A stretch of 64,000 nt of DNA from Azorinus chamasolen (GCA_963576725.1 OY755252.1:58789841-58853840); one strand, 5' to 3'. Positions 40,462 through 50,337 are shown, numbered from the stretch's first letter. Numbers and translations: made by a program. The notes: a model not told the origin generated them from the sequence alone.

Positions 40462-40822
40462 GGCTCGAAATACTATTTAAGATATCTTTATCTCACACAT
40501 GTTTAACATCATTCAATTATGATCTGACACTAGTTGTCACGAGATCAACATTTCTCAAATTCGTTTAGAAAAAGGGTTATTTAACCCGCCAAATAATTTT
40601 TTTTCTAAATTTTAAGAACTGTTTATTTCAGAAAACAACTTGTGACAAAACCTGTATTTATGGTACATCTATATCTTAATATACTATAATCGGTGTAAGG
40701 CCGGTGCCCAGGTATCAGCAGGTAATTGCCAAAGAGCTACCTGGGTACAAAATTTATACCCTTTTCTATCCTTATTCTACAGATAATGTTCTGTTGAAAA
40801 GGTGTTGTAAAATATTTACTGT

Positions 40823-41010
40823 TTAACCCTTTCCTCCATAGCCAAAAGTACAAATCTCCTCATTATTCAACTTGTTTAAGGTAGGTTTCTGCTAGAGCAA
40901 GATAAAAGTAAAGCAGAAAGCTCCTTAAAAAGGACCTTTCTGTTTTACTGTCATCTTGCTTTAAGCTACCACTTGTAATCAAAACCTTCAATGAATGTTC
41001 ATAGTGATGG
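40823..41010. mobile_element. T11 element, right end lost
   Basis: TTAACCCTTTCCTCCATA start with the P-type hairpin AAAGTAAAGCAGAAAGCTCC-TTAAAAAG-GACCTTTCTGTTTTACTG. Fades at AATGAATGTTCATAG just before exon-like block 3. Confidence 0.75.
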
Positions 41011-41038
41011 CTGATTTGAATTTTTTGTCTATTTTCAG

Positions 41039-41190
41039 AGGCAAATAGGAGATGCAGAGGGGAGGTAACGAATGTTGAATTGGAGGTGACTGTATGTGAA
41101 CGGCTACGTACTGCAAGCGACAGAGTTGGCGGTAGGAAGAGGAGAGCGGCAGCAAGCTGTCAGAGTGAAAACAGTGAATTGATTCTATAA
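41039..41190 (+). pseudogene. Exon-like block 3 with stop
   Basis: Acceptor GTCTATTTTCAG ends at 41038. In the phase left by block 2 it reads RQIGDAEGR and then TAA. In another frame it is open throughout: VTNVELEVTVCERLRTASDR, then VGGRKRRAAASCQSENSELI and a TAA at 41188-41190. It could be a shifted continuation of the same gene or an alternative last exon. The basic GGRKRRAA stretch could be a nuclear signal. No family recognised. Confidence 0.3.
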
Positions 41191-41338
41191 TAGGACTGGA
41201 ATAGACACTTTGTAGAAAATTTAGGGACATTAGGGTATTTGTTTTCAGATAAATTTATTCTGTATTTGAGCATTTGAATGTATAACATATTTATACTTAC
41301 TCGGGATATTTTGACTATCGCACGGTCTTGTCTTGCCT

Positions 41339-41483
41339 TGTGACACATGGCCAGTCAGTGCTAATCACATGACGTAGGTCGGTCACAGTACTTGAGGAGT
41401 TATGTACATTTAACTCTATATCCTTGAGTCATGTGACCTACCTAGGTTATGTGATTCACACTGATTGACCATCCGTCACACTT
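41339..41483. repeat. 145-bp imperfect palindrome
   Basis: TGTGACACATGGCCAGTCAG and ATCACATGACGTAGGTCGGT pair with GTGACCTACCTAGGTTATGTG and TGATTGACCATCCGTCACAC. Possibly an old palindromic MITE; no target duplication defined. Confidence 0.6.
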
Positions 41484-41487
41484 GTCC

Positions 41488-41562
41488 TATGCAAACAATG
41501 TAGACCCTTATCAGTGGTCTCCTTAAGAATCCCTCTGATCAGGGTCTGCACTGTTTGTGGTT
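41488..41562. repeat. T-type core relic
   Basis: GCAAACAATGTAGACCCTTATC...CTCTGATCAGGGTCTGCACT with a damaged apex. Confidence 0.55.
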
Positions 41563-41586
41563 TAAAATTATTTAAACTATACTCTA

Positions 41587-41765
41587 CAGTCAAGCCTGTC
41601 TTAAGCGACCATGCTACGAGGAAGCCTAGCGATCATTAAAGACAGGTGACTGCTTAATGCAGGTCGAAAGCATTATTTTCGATCTGCATTCAGAAGTGAC
41701 CTGTCTTAGAAACTTCAAGATGACTTCTGTTTCTTTTTGATGGTTGTTTAAAACAGGGTTGACTG
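41587..41765. mobile_element. P4-like element
   Basis: CAGTCAAGCCTGTCTTAAGC...AAAACAGGGTTGACTG with TA flanks. The hairpin is shortened to TGCAGGTCGAAAGCATTATT / TTTCGATCTGCATT. Confidence 0.82.
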
Positions 41766-41934
41766 TATAAAACAACCCTAAATAGTAAAAAAAAATATTG
41801 GAAATTGGAATTGTTTATTTGAAGTTTCAGGGGTACATGAATTAATAAATGGATGAGACTTGCTTTGGATTTACTAGTTTTTTTATTTCATGTTTAAAAA
41901 TATGGAACACACATTTGATGAAATTTTATTGTAG

Positions 41935-42069
41935 GAGTGTCTATTTGACATGATTGCAGATCTGTACTTCAAGATAGCACATGTACAACCTTGGCCAGAA
42001 TTCAAAATGAGGTTTCAACATTATTTTGACATCCAGCCAGTGTCATACCGATGTCTTGTGTCTTCTTAA
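41935..42069 (+). pseudogene. Exon-like block 4 ending in a MITE-hit stop
   Basis: Acceptor GAAATTTTATTGTAG ends at 41934. It is in phase 0, matching the phase 0 end of block 2. It is open for 44 codons: ECLFDMIADLYFKIAHVQPW, then PEFKMRFQHYFDIQPVSYRC and LVSS, then TAA at 42067-42069. The stop lies inside the TTAA target (42066-42069) of the T11 element that follows. If the target was TTAA before insertion the stop was already there, and only the sequence after it has been displaced. No family recognised; it may belong to the same degenerate gene as blocks 1-2. Confidence 0.38.
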
Positions 42070-42310
42070 CCCTTTACTCCATAACATGTTTTCAGTATTG
42101 AAGACAGATGGTTGCTCAAAGCAGGATGTAAGTAAGGCATACTAGCTACTCCTTTAGGAGCATTCTACCTTACTTTCAGCCTGTTTTAAGCTGCATCATC
42201 TGCTAGAATATGGAAACATTTCTTGTTGTGCATATTCATGACTGTATATTTTCTTGAGTGGAGGAATAGATTAAATGTCTTAAAATGCGCATCAATGGAG
42301 TAAAGGTTAA
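42066..42310. mobile_element. T11 element at a stop codon
   Basis: TTAACCCTTTACTCCATA...CAATGGAGTAAAGGTTAA with P-type hairpin GTAAGGCATACTAGCTACTC-CTTTAGGAG. Inserted in TCTTC^TTAA at the end of exon-like block 4. Confidence 0.85.
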
Positions 42311-42317
42311 AGAACCC

Positions 42318-42651
42318 GTTGGCCCAAAATCATGTGTTTCCGATCGGCTGTAGATATCTGATTGCAAACATTGGTCCGATGTCGACCCGCTTCTCGTTTG
42401 CAACGCGTTTTGACGTTGGCCCGATGTAAGGTTTGATGTCGGCCCGATATCGATTGAATGTCATTTTGTCATCGGCTGTAGATCATTTTTATGTCGGGCC
42501 GACGTCAGAACTTACATCGGGCCGACGAAAAAATGCGTTGCAAAAGAGAAGCGGGTCGACATCGGGCCGCCTTAAAATCCGACGTTGGACCGATATTGGA
42601 AACAATATCGGCCCAATGTCGGCCCGATTGCAGCGTGCTGCCTGGGCTGTT
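42318..42651. mobile_element. GGCCCGATGTCGG palindromic element
   Basis: Arms CCGATGTCGACCCGCTTCTC...GTTGGCCCGATGTAAG and their inverse (about 42374-42428 and 42514-42575) surround a centre near 42470. Right end GCTGCCTGGGCTG. Same family as 36429. Confidence 0.65.
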
Positions 42652-42706
42652 CAGGACCTGCTCTATTTTCCTACGAAATAATATAGATATGATTATATAG
42701 GTAAAA

Positions 42707-42946
42707 ATAACCCTTTACTAAGTGAATAATCACGTGAGAAATAACTACATCATGGAAATTAATTAGATAATTCTTAAAAGAGCGTAAAAAGTTTTGAGTA
42801 CATGAAGAAGCTGTAGAACCATATCTATATTATATAATAAGCAAACAGAGCAGACCCTGATCAGACGGCTCCTGTAACAGTCGTCCGATCTGAGTCATCT
42901 CTGTTTGCAAAGGCACAGAAAGGTGTATTAATAGAGCAAAGGGTTG
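42707..42946 (+). mobile_element. T1 element
   Basis: ATAACCCTTTACTAAGTG start, core CCTGATCAGACGGCTCCTGT / AACAGTCGTCCGATCTGAGT, end GCAAAGGGTTGA. Confidence 0.85.
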
Positions 42947-43024
42947 ATAATGCTGTTTGTAAAAGTCCATGTCATTAATATTTATAACGCTGATATTTCT
43001 TTCAAAATAGTCTGAAGGAAAGTG

Positions 43025-43269
43025 TTAACCCTTCGCTTGCTATTCAATATACCTACCTGTAAATAGTGAAGACCCAGATGAGACAGCTCCTGCAGGAGCT
43101 GTCTCATCAGGGTCTGCACTATTTACAAGTTGATTGTGCAACTAGTGCACTCCACAGCAGTGATTGCACAGCGAAATACTTGTACACAGTGACGATATAT
43201 GTAATCATACAACAGGGCATGGGTAAAGAAGGAGAAATGTATTTCAAAAATCAGCAAGAGAAGGGTTAA
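43025..43269 (-). mobile_element. T5 element, intact
   Basis: TTAACCCTTCGCTTGC...CAAGAGAAGGGTTAA with core CCAGATGAGACAGCTCCTGC / GCAGGAGCTGTCTCATCAGG. Confidence 0.93.
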
Positions 43270-43982
43270 GTTCCGTCGTGGAGTGGTTTCACTGTGATCA
43301 GTTAATCACTGTAGCCCGTATGCACAAATGTCATTGTTAAAACTAATTCGAAACAGTGGCCGCCGTTTTGAATAGAGAGATGCATTGTTAAAAACATCGC
43401 ACATACGTTCTATATTTAGACAAGTATCAATCACATGACCTATAATAGTGAATATATTTAGCTTTAATTAGATTCAAGGCATACGAATTATGTCATTAAT
43501 ATCCCGCTGGAGAGGTAATTTACATTATTAATAAACTAATGAGGGGACCAGGCTGTCAATCACTGCGTGTCTTGAATGATGCAGCAAATTGATTTAGCCC
43601 GTGCCAAGGGGAAAGGGACATTCGGTCTTTTGAAATCAATGTTGACCCAAATAAGACATCGCATTTCAATGTATAGTGTCTGATCTGGGTCCACGCTGTG
43701 TGCACCGCCAGTCAGAATCAACTGTAAACAACTGGAACGTGGCTTCACTGTTTATGAACAGCAACTAAGGGTTTGAACCGTTGCAAACTGTCGGGACCAT
43801 ATTCTACAATGTTGGGTAAGTGCACTTAGAAGAATGGTGCTAAATGGATTTAAGAATTTGCATTTATTGCTTATGCTTAGTATATTTCCATGATATAGAC
43901 ACACGTTTATGCCAGTGTAGAGCAGGCCCTGGCCTGGTCAGACTGATCTGTGCCCACTTATTTAAGGCTTATCAGTTGAATA
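43270..43982. other. Mostly unclassified; one core relic
   Basis: A broken core (TGTTGACCCAAATAAGACAT...GTGTCTGATCTGGGTCCACG) lies at about 43636-43705. Short frames at 43560-43748 and 43844-44080 come from this relic and the neighbouring element. Confidence 0.4.
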
Positions 43983-44370
43983 CAGTAAAACCCGTCTTAA
44001 CTGGTCGTTTAATCTTTTCTCTGTTGCATATTCATGTAAGAAATAATGACGTTATGAATATAAGATTATTTTTTTTATAATGAACACAGGCCATTTTGGC
44101 TTGGGCAGAAGCTGTAGGATCATAGCTATAATACAGTATAAGCAAACAGAGCCGACCCTGATCAGACGGCTCCTATAGGAGCCGTCTGATCTAGGTATAC
44201 TCTGTTTGCAGATTCGTTACATAAAGGAAAGGGTTAAATTGGTATCAGTACCTGTCGTTCAGACAGTGGCAGCTAAATGCATGACTGTTATAGTCTGCAT
44301 TAAGCTACCACATATCTGAAAAGATCAAAATTGTTATCCATTAATATTGCGGTTTAGAGGTGTTTTACTG
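43983..44370. mobile_element. P6-like element interrupted by T1b
   Basis: CAGTAAAACCCGTCTTAACT left end (P4-like) and GCGGTTTAGAGGTGTTTTACTG right end (P6-like), TA on both sides, so this copy is itself mixed. It is split at GGTCGT|TTAA by T1b. A reduced hairpin (GCTAAATGCATGACTG...GTCTGCATTAAGC) remains. Confidence 0.75.
44009..44237 (+). mobile_element. T1b element nested in P6
   Basis: TTAATCTTTTCTCTGTTG...AAAGGAAAGGGTTAA with AATAATGACGTTATGAATAT and core CCTGATCAGACGGCTCCTAT. Confidence 0.9.
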
Positions 44371-44489
44371 TACATGGTTAACACGTCTATTTTAAAGCCC
44401 TGCTGCGTGGTTGGGTTATAAACAACACCTAAACACACATTACCCTGATACTTGGTGAACCAGTACCAGCGCATACTTCATTATGGCGG

Positions 44490-44625
44490 ATGCTAAGCCA
44501 GAGAACCACTACGTCCACTAGCATCATCTGACCGGGAATCAAACCCACAATCCTCTGTAGATCTGACCGGAAATCAAATCCACAACCCCTGTAGACCGAA
44601 CTTTTAAAATCGATTGAAGTAGTGC
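44490..44625 (-). repeat. SINE-like block with two B boxes
   Basis: On the minus strand GTGGGTTTGATTCCCGGTCAG and GTGGATTTGATTTCCGGTCA are two B-box-like copies 41 bp apart. No good A box or tail is visible. Confidence 0.3.
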
Positions 44626-44809
44626 TAAATACCTTTAAAAGTTTCAATTTCACCCGCAATATAAAATGCTATTGTCGGCAAACCGGTGATTAAATTGTAT
44701 CATTAAAACATTAAAACTCTAAAACAGAATTTTCAGAACCCTTATGGCACCGTCTTCCAAATTACTCCATTCATAAAATGCCACTTGTTTCGATACCCCT
44801 GAAATTACC

Positions 44810-45030
44810 CCTTATCAGGAGGCAATCCGTAAATGTGCAAACCGCTTGGATCCAGATGAGACGCCGAGTAACTCGGCGTCTCATCAGGATCCAAGCTGTT
44901 TGACACACGGTTAATAATTTCAAAGCATTTCGTCGAATCGGACGTAGTCACAATTGCATCAGAACTAGCATTTACATATTTTCACGATTTCGCATGCCAA
45001 AGAAATTACTGCAATCAACATTTAGCAGTT
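44810..45030 (-). mobile_element. T4 element, ends degraded
   Basis: Core TTGGATCCAGATGAGACGCC-GAGTAACTC-GGCGTCTCATCAGGATCC intact. The T4 tail CAAAGCATTTCGTCGAATCG follows, ending near TTTAGCAGTTAA. Confidence 0.78.
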
Positions 45031-45244
45031 AAAATTTCAAGCAATTTGTACAGTATCTCATAAAACTATGCATTAAATTTCGTTCGAACGGATTAGTTTG
45101 GGATTCTTTTGGAATTTCCAAGTGCAACTTTGTTGCAGAATTGCGCAGTGCAGTATCTGAGATAATAGAACACAGACCCGGTGAACGAACTGTAACCGAA
45201 AATAAATAGCTGTTGAATCTCTTGAAAGCATTCGTCAGGTGGAT

Positions 45245-45526
45245 TTAACCTTTTCCCTGTTCAAGATGATATAATATAATATAATATAATATAATATAAT
45301 ATAATATAAGAAATAATGACAGCATTTTTAGCGTATTTTTTATAATGGCGTATGTACATGTACACAAGACATTTTGGCTAAGGCAGGAACTATAGAATCA
45401 GATCTATATTATACCATACGCAAACAGAGGAGACCCTGATCAGACGGCTCCAATAGGATCCGTCTGATCTGGGTCTGCTCTGTTTACAAAGCTGTGTAGA
45501 GGAGCATCTATCAGGTTTCGAGTTAA
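45245..45526 (+). mobile_element. T1b element with ATAAT microsatellite
   Basis: TTAACCTTTTCCCTGTTC, then (ATAAT)8 at 45270-45309 in place of the ATATTCATG region, core CCTGATCAGACGGCTCCAAT, end GTTTCGAGTTAA. Confidence 0.87.
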
Positions 45527-45759
45527 CCATTTACTTCATAAATATTCATATAAGAAATAATGACGTCATAAATATCAGCTACATGCATATGGACACAGGA
45601 AAGTTTGGCCATGGAAGAAACTATAGAATCATATCTATATCATTTCATATAAGCAAACAGAGCAGACCCTGATCAGACGGCTCCTACAGGAGCCGTCTGA
45701 TCTGGGTCTGCACTGTTTGCAAAGGCGTAGAAAGGCGTATTTATGGAGTAAATGGTTAA
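45523..45759 (+). mobile_element. T1 element, near-consensus
   Basis: TTAACCATTTACTTCATA...GGAGTAAATGGTTAA. It contains AATAATGACGTCATAAATAT and the core GACCCTGATCAGACGGCTCC-TACA-GGAGCCGTCTGATCTGGGTC. A good reference copy. Confidence 0.93.
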
Positions 45760-46156
45760 ACATGCTAAATATCAGCTGCTCACTGACATGCACATTGGAT
45801 GGGCGTGGGAACCTTCAAGTCTGAGAATCTGCAGAACATACAGACCCCCTGTCAATCTGAGAGATTTACGCAATTAGAGACATTATATACTCTATAGATT
45901 GTATTTCGAAATGGTGAATTCAAAGCATTTGTCTCGCTGTTGTTTACTTGTTTCAGTGGCAAGAAGCAAACTTTCCCATCAAAACTATTCCATTGCTTCT
46001 AATGCTTTCCCGAATCGGGAGATGGGGCGGGGATGGTGGTGTCGGGAGGTTGTGTCGGGGTGGGATGGGGTTGGGGGTAGGGGGTTGTGGAGAAGGATAC
46101 ATGTATGCCTGTGAAGAATTGATGCTATTGTTTTAACCAATGCTTGCCCAGTCTCT
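45760..46156. other. Unclassified, G-rich segment
   Basis: Contains a G-rich run around 46020-46095 (GGGGCGGGGATGG, GGGTGGGATGGGGTTGGGGG). Overlapping 60-70-codon frames here show no domain. Confidence 0.35.
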
Positions 46157-46388
46157 TTAACCCATTATCTCAAAGGCTACTTTTAGATCCAACCTCTTTG
46201 ATAAATCTACCCGAAAGGAGCATTTACTAGAGAAGAGGAACTTTTTTTTAGAATTTTGTAGTTTTTAAACCATAGTGATACATGCGGCATTTGCTCCTAT
46301 GGGGAAAATGCCCTATTTATCACAATGGTTTCAAAAAAGTGACTTTTACGGAGGCGTCAAAAGACGTCAATATGAGGGAATGGGTGAA
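46157..46388 (+). mobile_element. T6 element
   Basis: TTAACCCATTATCTCAAA start, stem AACCATAGTGATACATGCGG / mirrored arm, end GAGGGAATGGGTGA. A T-type half-core (GGTCCTCTGAACAGGGTCTG) follows at 46400-46430. Confidence 0.83.
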
Positions 46389-46461
46389 AAGGGGCTCATG
46401 AAGGGGTCCTCTGAACAGGGTCTGTATTGTTAGCTGAACCCATCGATGTGAATAGCTTATA

Positions 46462-46776
46462 CATTAAAACTTCGATAACTCGAACTTCAAGGGACCGTAT
46501 AAATTAGTTCGAAATAACAGGAGTTCGAGTAATCCGATTTCTTATCTGAACGATTTCTCTAGGTCACGGCTTAATACAGGTTCACAGTAATGCTGAAAGC
46601 TCCTGTAGGAGCTTTCAGCATTACTTTATACCTGTATTAAGCTGTCACATGTGTTTCTAGATATCTGTAGCGAAACATTTTAGAGCAATTCTGCATTATA
46701 AGTTTTGGAAGGACTGAATTTTTTGTTCGAGTTATCGAAGTTCGAGTTATCCGAGTCGAGTTATCGAGATTTCACT
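46462..46776. mobile_element. P3 element, complete hairpin
   Basis: CATTAAAACTTCGATAACTC...TTATCGAGATTTCACTA ends. Hairpin GCTTAATACAGGTTCACAGT, AATGCTGAAAGCTCCTGTAG and mirrored arms. Confidence 0.88.
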
Positions 46777-46779
46777 ATC

Positions 46780-46847
46780 TTCATGTTTAGGGAGCACAGC
46801 AAACAATATATATATATATTTTGTTTGCTGTGCTCCCTAAACATGAA
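46780..46847. repeat. 68-bp perfect hairpin with AT centre
   Basis: 26-base arms TTCATGTTTAGGGAGCACAG CAAACA and their exact inverse around (AT)n. Starts three bases after the P3 right end. Confidence 0.85.
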
Positions 46848-46901
46848 ACGTGGCTGGTTCCAAAATAAGATATGGACGGGGTTTCCTTAAATTATATGGG
46901 T

Positions 46902-47025
46902 TAATTGATACTTTCCATTGCATAAACCTGTATCCTGTCAATGGCGACCTGACGTTTATTTGCAAACAATTAAGATCCAGACGAGTCACCGAGTAACACA
47001 GCAATGTCTATTTTGAGCATCCACA
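46902..47025 (-). repeat. T4 relic
   Basis: GGCGACCTGACGTTTATTTGC and AACAATTAAGATCCAGACGA with a decayed right arm. Confidence 0.5.
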
Positions 47026-47153
47026 GGCTCACACATTCACACATTTACAAATACTGTTGAATAAGGTTTGATATGTGGGAAGAGAGACTGTTGGAAGGAT
47101 AGGACTGTACACAGCGAATTGACTTTATTATTCTAAGATATGATTTTGTTTGC

Positions 47154-47534
47154 TTAACTCTTATTCGGCTAACCGCGGCCTGGTTCGCATTTGAAAACAG
47201 CTTGGATCCAGATGAGACGCCGAGTAACTCGGTATCTCACCCGAATCCATGATGTTTGATACTGGTTCGTAAGTTTTTCAAAAGCTCAACCGAATCGGAA
47301 GTTGTCTGAATTGTACTAGATCCATACAGAGTCACATTTACACGTGCATACTCGATTTTTAAAATAAACGTGCGCACTCAAGTAGTAAAATCGTTATTTC
47401 TGCTACAAACCCTATGAGACGATTCTAACGAGTGGTCACAACATAGGGTTTGGTGGAGAAATGACGACATTATTCTGGGAACTGAATACGCATATATGAA
47501 CAGACGTCACATTTACCAGCGAGTTAAGGGTTAA
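47154..47534 (-). mobile_element. T4 element interrupted by T8
   Basis: TTAACTCTTATTCGGCTA, core TTGGATCCAGATGAGACGCC, long flank, then a T8 segment, then CAGCGAGTTAAGGGTTAA. GTCACATTTAC occurs on both sides of the inserted segment (47331-47341 and 47506-47516). Confidence 0.78.
47342..47505. mobile_element. T8 segment between 11-bp direct repeats
   Basis: ACTCAAGTAGTAAAATCGTT, CTACAAACCCTATGAGACGA, then the right arm GAGTGGTCACAACATAGGGT and GGTGGAGAAATGACG. Part of the left stem arm is deleted. Confidence 0.7.
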
Positions 47535-47604
47535 TTATCTGCCTTCGGTGGCATGCATTCATTAGTTCATGAAATTCTATGAATGTTTTCTACCGAACGC
47601 ATAT

Positions 47605-48013
47605 AAATGAGGTTTGTGCAACAGGTGGCAGTTTCGAACTGATTTCGCAACTCATACTGGATCTGGATCAAAATGAGGTTTGGGCCAAAGGTCGCAGTAT
47701 TGAACTAATTTGTCAATTCGTACTAGATCTTGATCATAATGAGTATTGTGTCACAGGTTGCAGTATCGACTGATTTTGGCAACTCTTATTGGACCATAAT
47801 GAGACTTTGACCACAGGCAGCAGTACTGAAGTGATTTGGCAACTCATACTGGATCATAATGAGGCTTGGACCATATGTATCAGTATTGAACTGATTGGCA
47901 ACTCATACTGGATCATAATCAGACTTGAATCACAGGTAACAGTATCAATTACTGGATCATATTGACACTTGGGCCACCGGTAGAGGTATCGAATTGATTG
48001 AGTTGACAACTCA
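47605..48013. repeat. ~62-bp minisatellite, about seven copies
   Basis: Unit landmarks are CATAATGAGGCTTGG, CACAGGTAGCAGTAT, GAACTGATT and GGCAACTCATACTGGAT. Copies diverge strongly and the later ones shorten. Confidence 0.85.
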
Positions 48014-48525
48014 TACATGTACTAAAAACACCCCCATCGCAGACACACGTAGATGCTATGTTTAGGAAAACAAACTTGTGCAGGACCATGTGAGCCTCCA
48101 TGTGTTCACAATACAAATTCTGTTCTAACCTGTGGTTACAAAATCTAACCTGTATTTAGACATGTTTGTGGTAGTGCATATATGTCTATTATGTGATAAC
48201 TGATAAAGTAGTACGCGCATGGAAAAAAGAGAATACGATACCATATACATGTATATATTGCGGTGGTTACAAACAGTCTGGTCTTGGTAAACACTGTATG
48301 CAATGAAAAGAGTCTTTCCCAAAGAGCGGCGAAATTTTCAAATTTATTCGGAGGCTGGTGGCTATATAGTTATTCTCGCTACACGGTAAAAGGCCAGTAA
48401 CATTTGCTATTATCGACAAAACATACAATCGAAACACTGCGCGGATGTCTACTTAATTTACGGCGGAAAAACAATACGACGGACTACTTTCAATATGACG
48501 TCACAGAATCAGGAATAGCAATTTA
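48014..48525. other. No recognisable feature
   Basis: Unclassified sequence between a minisatellite and a T2 copy. Confidence 0.35.
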
Positions 48526-48752
48526 GACGTTTCCTTCATATAAATGCCTTTCCACACATTTGCAAATAGAGTAGACCCAAATCAGACGGCTCCTATAGGA
48601 GCCCTCTGACCAGGGTCTGCTCTGTTTGCTAGTGGAATTTGATATATCTGTTTATTTAGTTTCTAAACTGGTCCACCTTTCATATTTCATCAGAACTATT
48701 TTGTCAGTAACTATTCAGTAGATATTGAAATTTGGAACTGGGGATGTGTTAA
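48526..48752 (-). mobile_element. T2 element
   Basis: ACGTTTCCTTCATATAAA start (TTAA lost), core CCCAAATCAGACGGCTCCTA, end CTGGGGATGTGTTAA. Confidence 0.83.
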
Positions 48753-49011
48753 ATGTGGACGTAACAATTGTTTCAGCTTTTGACGACATTGTTTTCATCT
48801 GACTAGGTGAATAATTATTGTGCTTATTTGCAACTTCGAGTAAACAAATCATACAACTTAAATGGCTGTATTTACGAGGTACTTTTCCGAGATTGCCGGA
48901 AACAGCCGAGTAGCTACGGTTGCTAAAATGGTAAAATGATTTGCCCGGAATAAAGAGAGCTGCAGCAGATTTCACTCAATTCTGATTATGTGATAAATTT
49001 TGCTCAAAACT

Positions 49012-49345
49012 AGTTACAAAGTCTCATAAACTCAGATTTGTTACATAAGCCCAGTGTAATAAACAGACTGTTACAGTCTCAAAACTCCAGTGAAATAAAC
49101 TGGTTACAAAGTCTCAAAAGCTCAGATTTGTAACATAGTCTCATAAGACCAGTGTAATAAACAGACTTGTTTACAAAGTCTCATAAACCCAGTGTGATAA
49201 CTCTGAATGGTTACATAGTCTCATAAACTCAGATTAGATACATATTCTCATAAGCCAAATGTAATAAACAGACTGGTTACAAAGTCTAATAAACCCAGTG
49301 TAATAAACTCGGACCGGTTACAAGTCTCATGAGTTTAGTTTCATT
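49012..49345. repeat. ~78-bp minisatellite with ~39-bp half-units
   Basis: Alternating GGTTACAAAGTCTCATAA / CCCAGTGTAATAAACAGACT segments, about nine half-units with substitutions. Confidence 0.85.
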
Positions 49346-49532
49346 AACGAAAAATGTGTTTACAATGTCTCATTCATTCATCCCCTCTTGCACCATGATT
49401 ATAAAAACATCATGAAAATTACCCAATGTCTGGGATATGCCTAAAACATACACCTTAATGCCAGATAGTATATAATTATTGAGAACATAAACATTCCATC
49501 TATCTAATAAAACTTGATGAGGCTTGCATTGC

Positions 49533-49765
49533 TTAACCCTTTCCCTGCTCTATATGCGTGTGAGAAATAATGACAAAATGAATATTTATTAGCTCAATTT
49601 GTATAATAAAAACTTTTCAGATAATTTTTTTTGCTTCGACAAATAATTTTAGAATCAGATCTATACCATGGCAGAAACATTTTCTGACCCTGATCAGACG
49701 GCTCTTACGGGACCTACTCTGTTTGCAGATGCGTGAAAAGTCGTTTATTTGAAGGAAAGGGTTAA
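49533..49765 (+). mobile_element. T1b element, core right arm deleted
   Basis: TTAACCCTTTCCCTGCTC...GAAGGAAAGGGTTAA. The core keeps GACCCTGATCAGACGGCTCT but jumps to GGGACCTACTCTGTTTGC. Confidence 0.87.
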
Positions 49766-49942
49766 CCTTTGCCTGCATTTCTTTTCCACAATATCTTCAA
49801 AAATAAAGCTAAAATCAGATTGTCTACCAAAACGCAAAACAGTTTGGGTAATGGTGAGACGCCGAGTTACTCGGTGTCTCATCTGGATCCAAACTGTTTG
49901 CATGGGTAATCACTCATCTGCCCTCAGCAGGCTAAAGGTTAA
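49762..49942 (+). mobile_element. T3/T4 element chained to T1b
   Basis: TTAACCTTTGCCTGCAT start. The left core arm lost GATCC (TTTGGGTAATGGTGAGACGC), the right arm is intact. End AGGCTAAAGGTTAA. Confidence 0.83.
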
Positions 49943-49972
49943 GTGATAACACCAGGTTCCGTATAACTACAG

Positions 49973-50088
49973 TTAACCCTATACCTGGCATAAACACTTT
50001 TTCACGCATTTGCAAACAGAGTAGACCCAAATCAGACAGTTTGCATAGGTAATCACGTATGTGCTGATCAGCAGGCTAGAGATTGAGT
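49973..50088. mobile_element. T1/T3 chimera joined in the core
   Basis: The left side is T1 (TTAACCCTATACCTGGCATA, CACGCATTTGCAAACAGAGT, AGACCCAAATCAGACAG). It then switches to a T3/T4 right side (TTTGCATAGGTAATCACGTA, CAGCAGGCTAGAGATTGA), with no apex between. Confidence 0.7.
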
Positions 50089-50094
50089 ATACCC

Positions 50095-50337
50095 TAACCT
50101 AACCTAACAGTGACGCTTTTTTACGCCTTTGCAAACAGAGTAGACCCAAATCAGACGGCTCCTGTAGGAGCCGTCTGATTAGGGTCTGCTCTGTTTGCTT
50201 ATGAAGTAACGAAGTTCTTGTTCTACCGTTATTGCTATGATAAAAATCCTTTTTCCCGAGGCCATTATACAAATTCAGCTAATCAATATTCATATATTAA
50301 TTATTTCTTACATGGATATGTCTCATGTAAAGAATTA
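50095..50337 (-). mobile_element. T1 element
   Basis: Short flank CGCTTTTTTACGCCTTTGCA, core CCCAAATCAGACGGCTCCTG, long flank to TAAAGAATTAA. The left end reads CCTAACCTAAC instead of TTAACCC. Confidence 0.85.

Noticed and set aside
50091..50108. CCTAACCTAAC run resembling telomeric repeat
   Set aside because: Only about three TTAGG-like units at the mutated end of a T1 element; too short to be telomeric.
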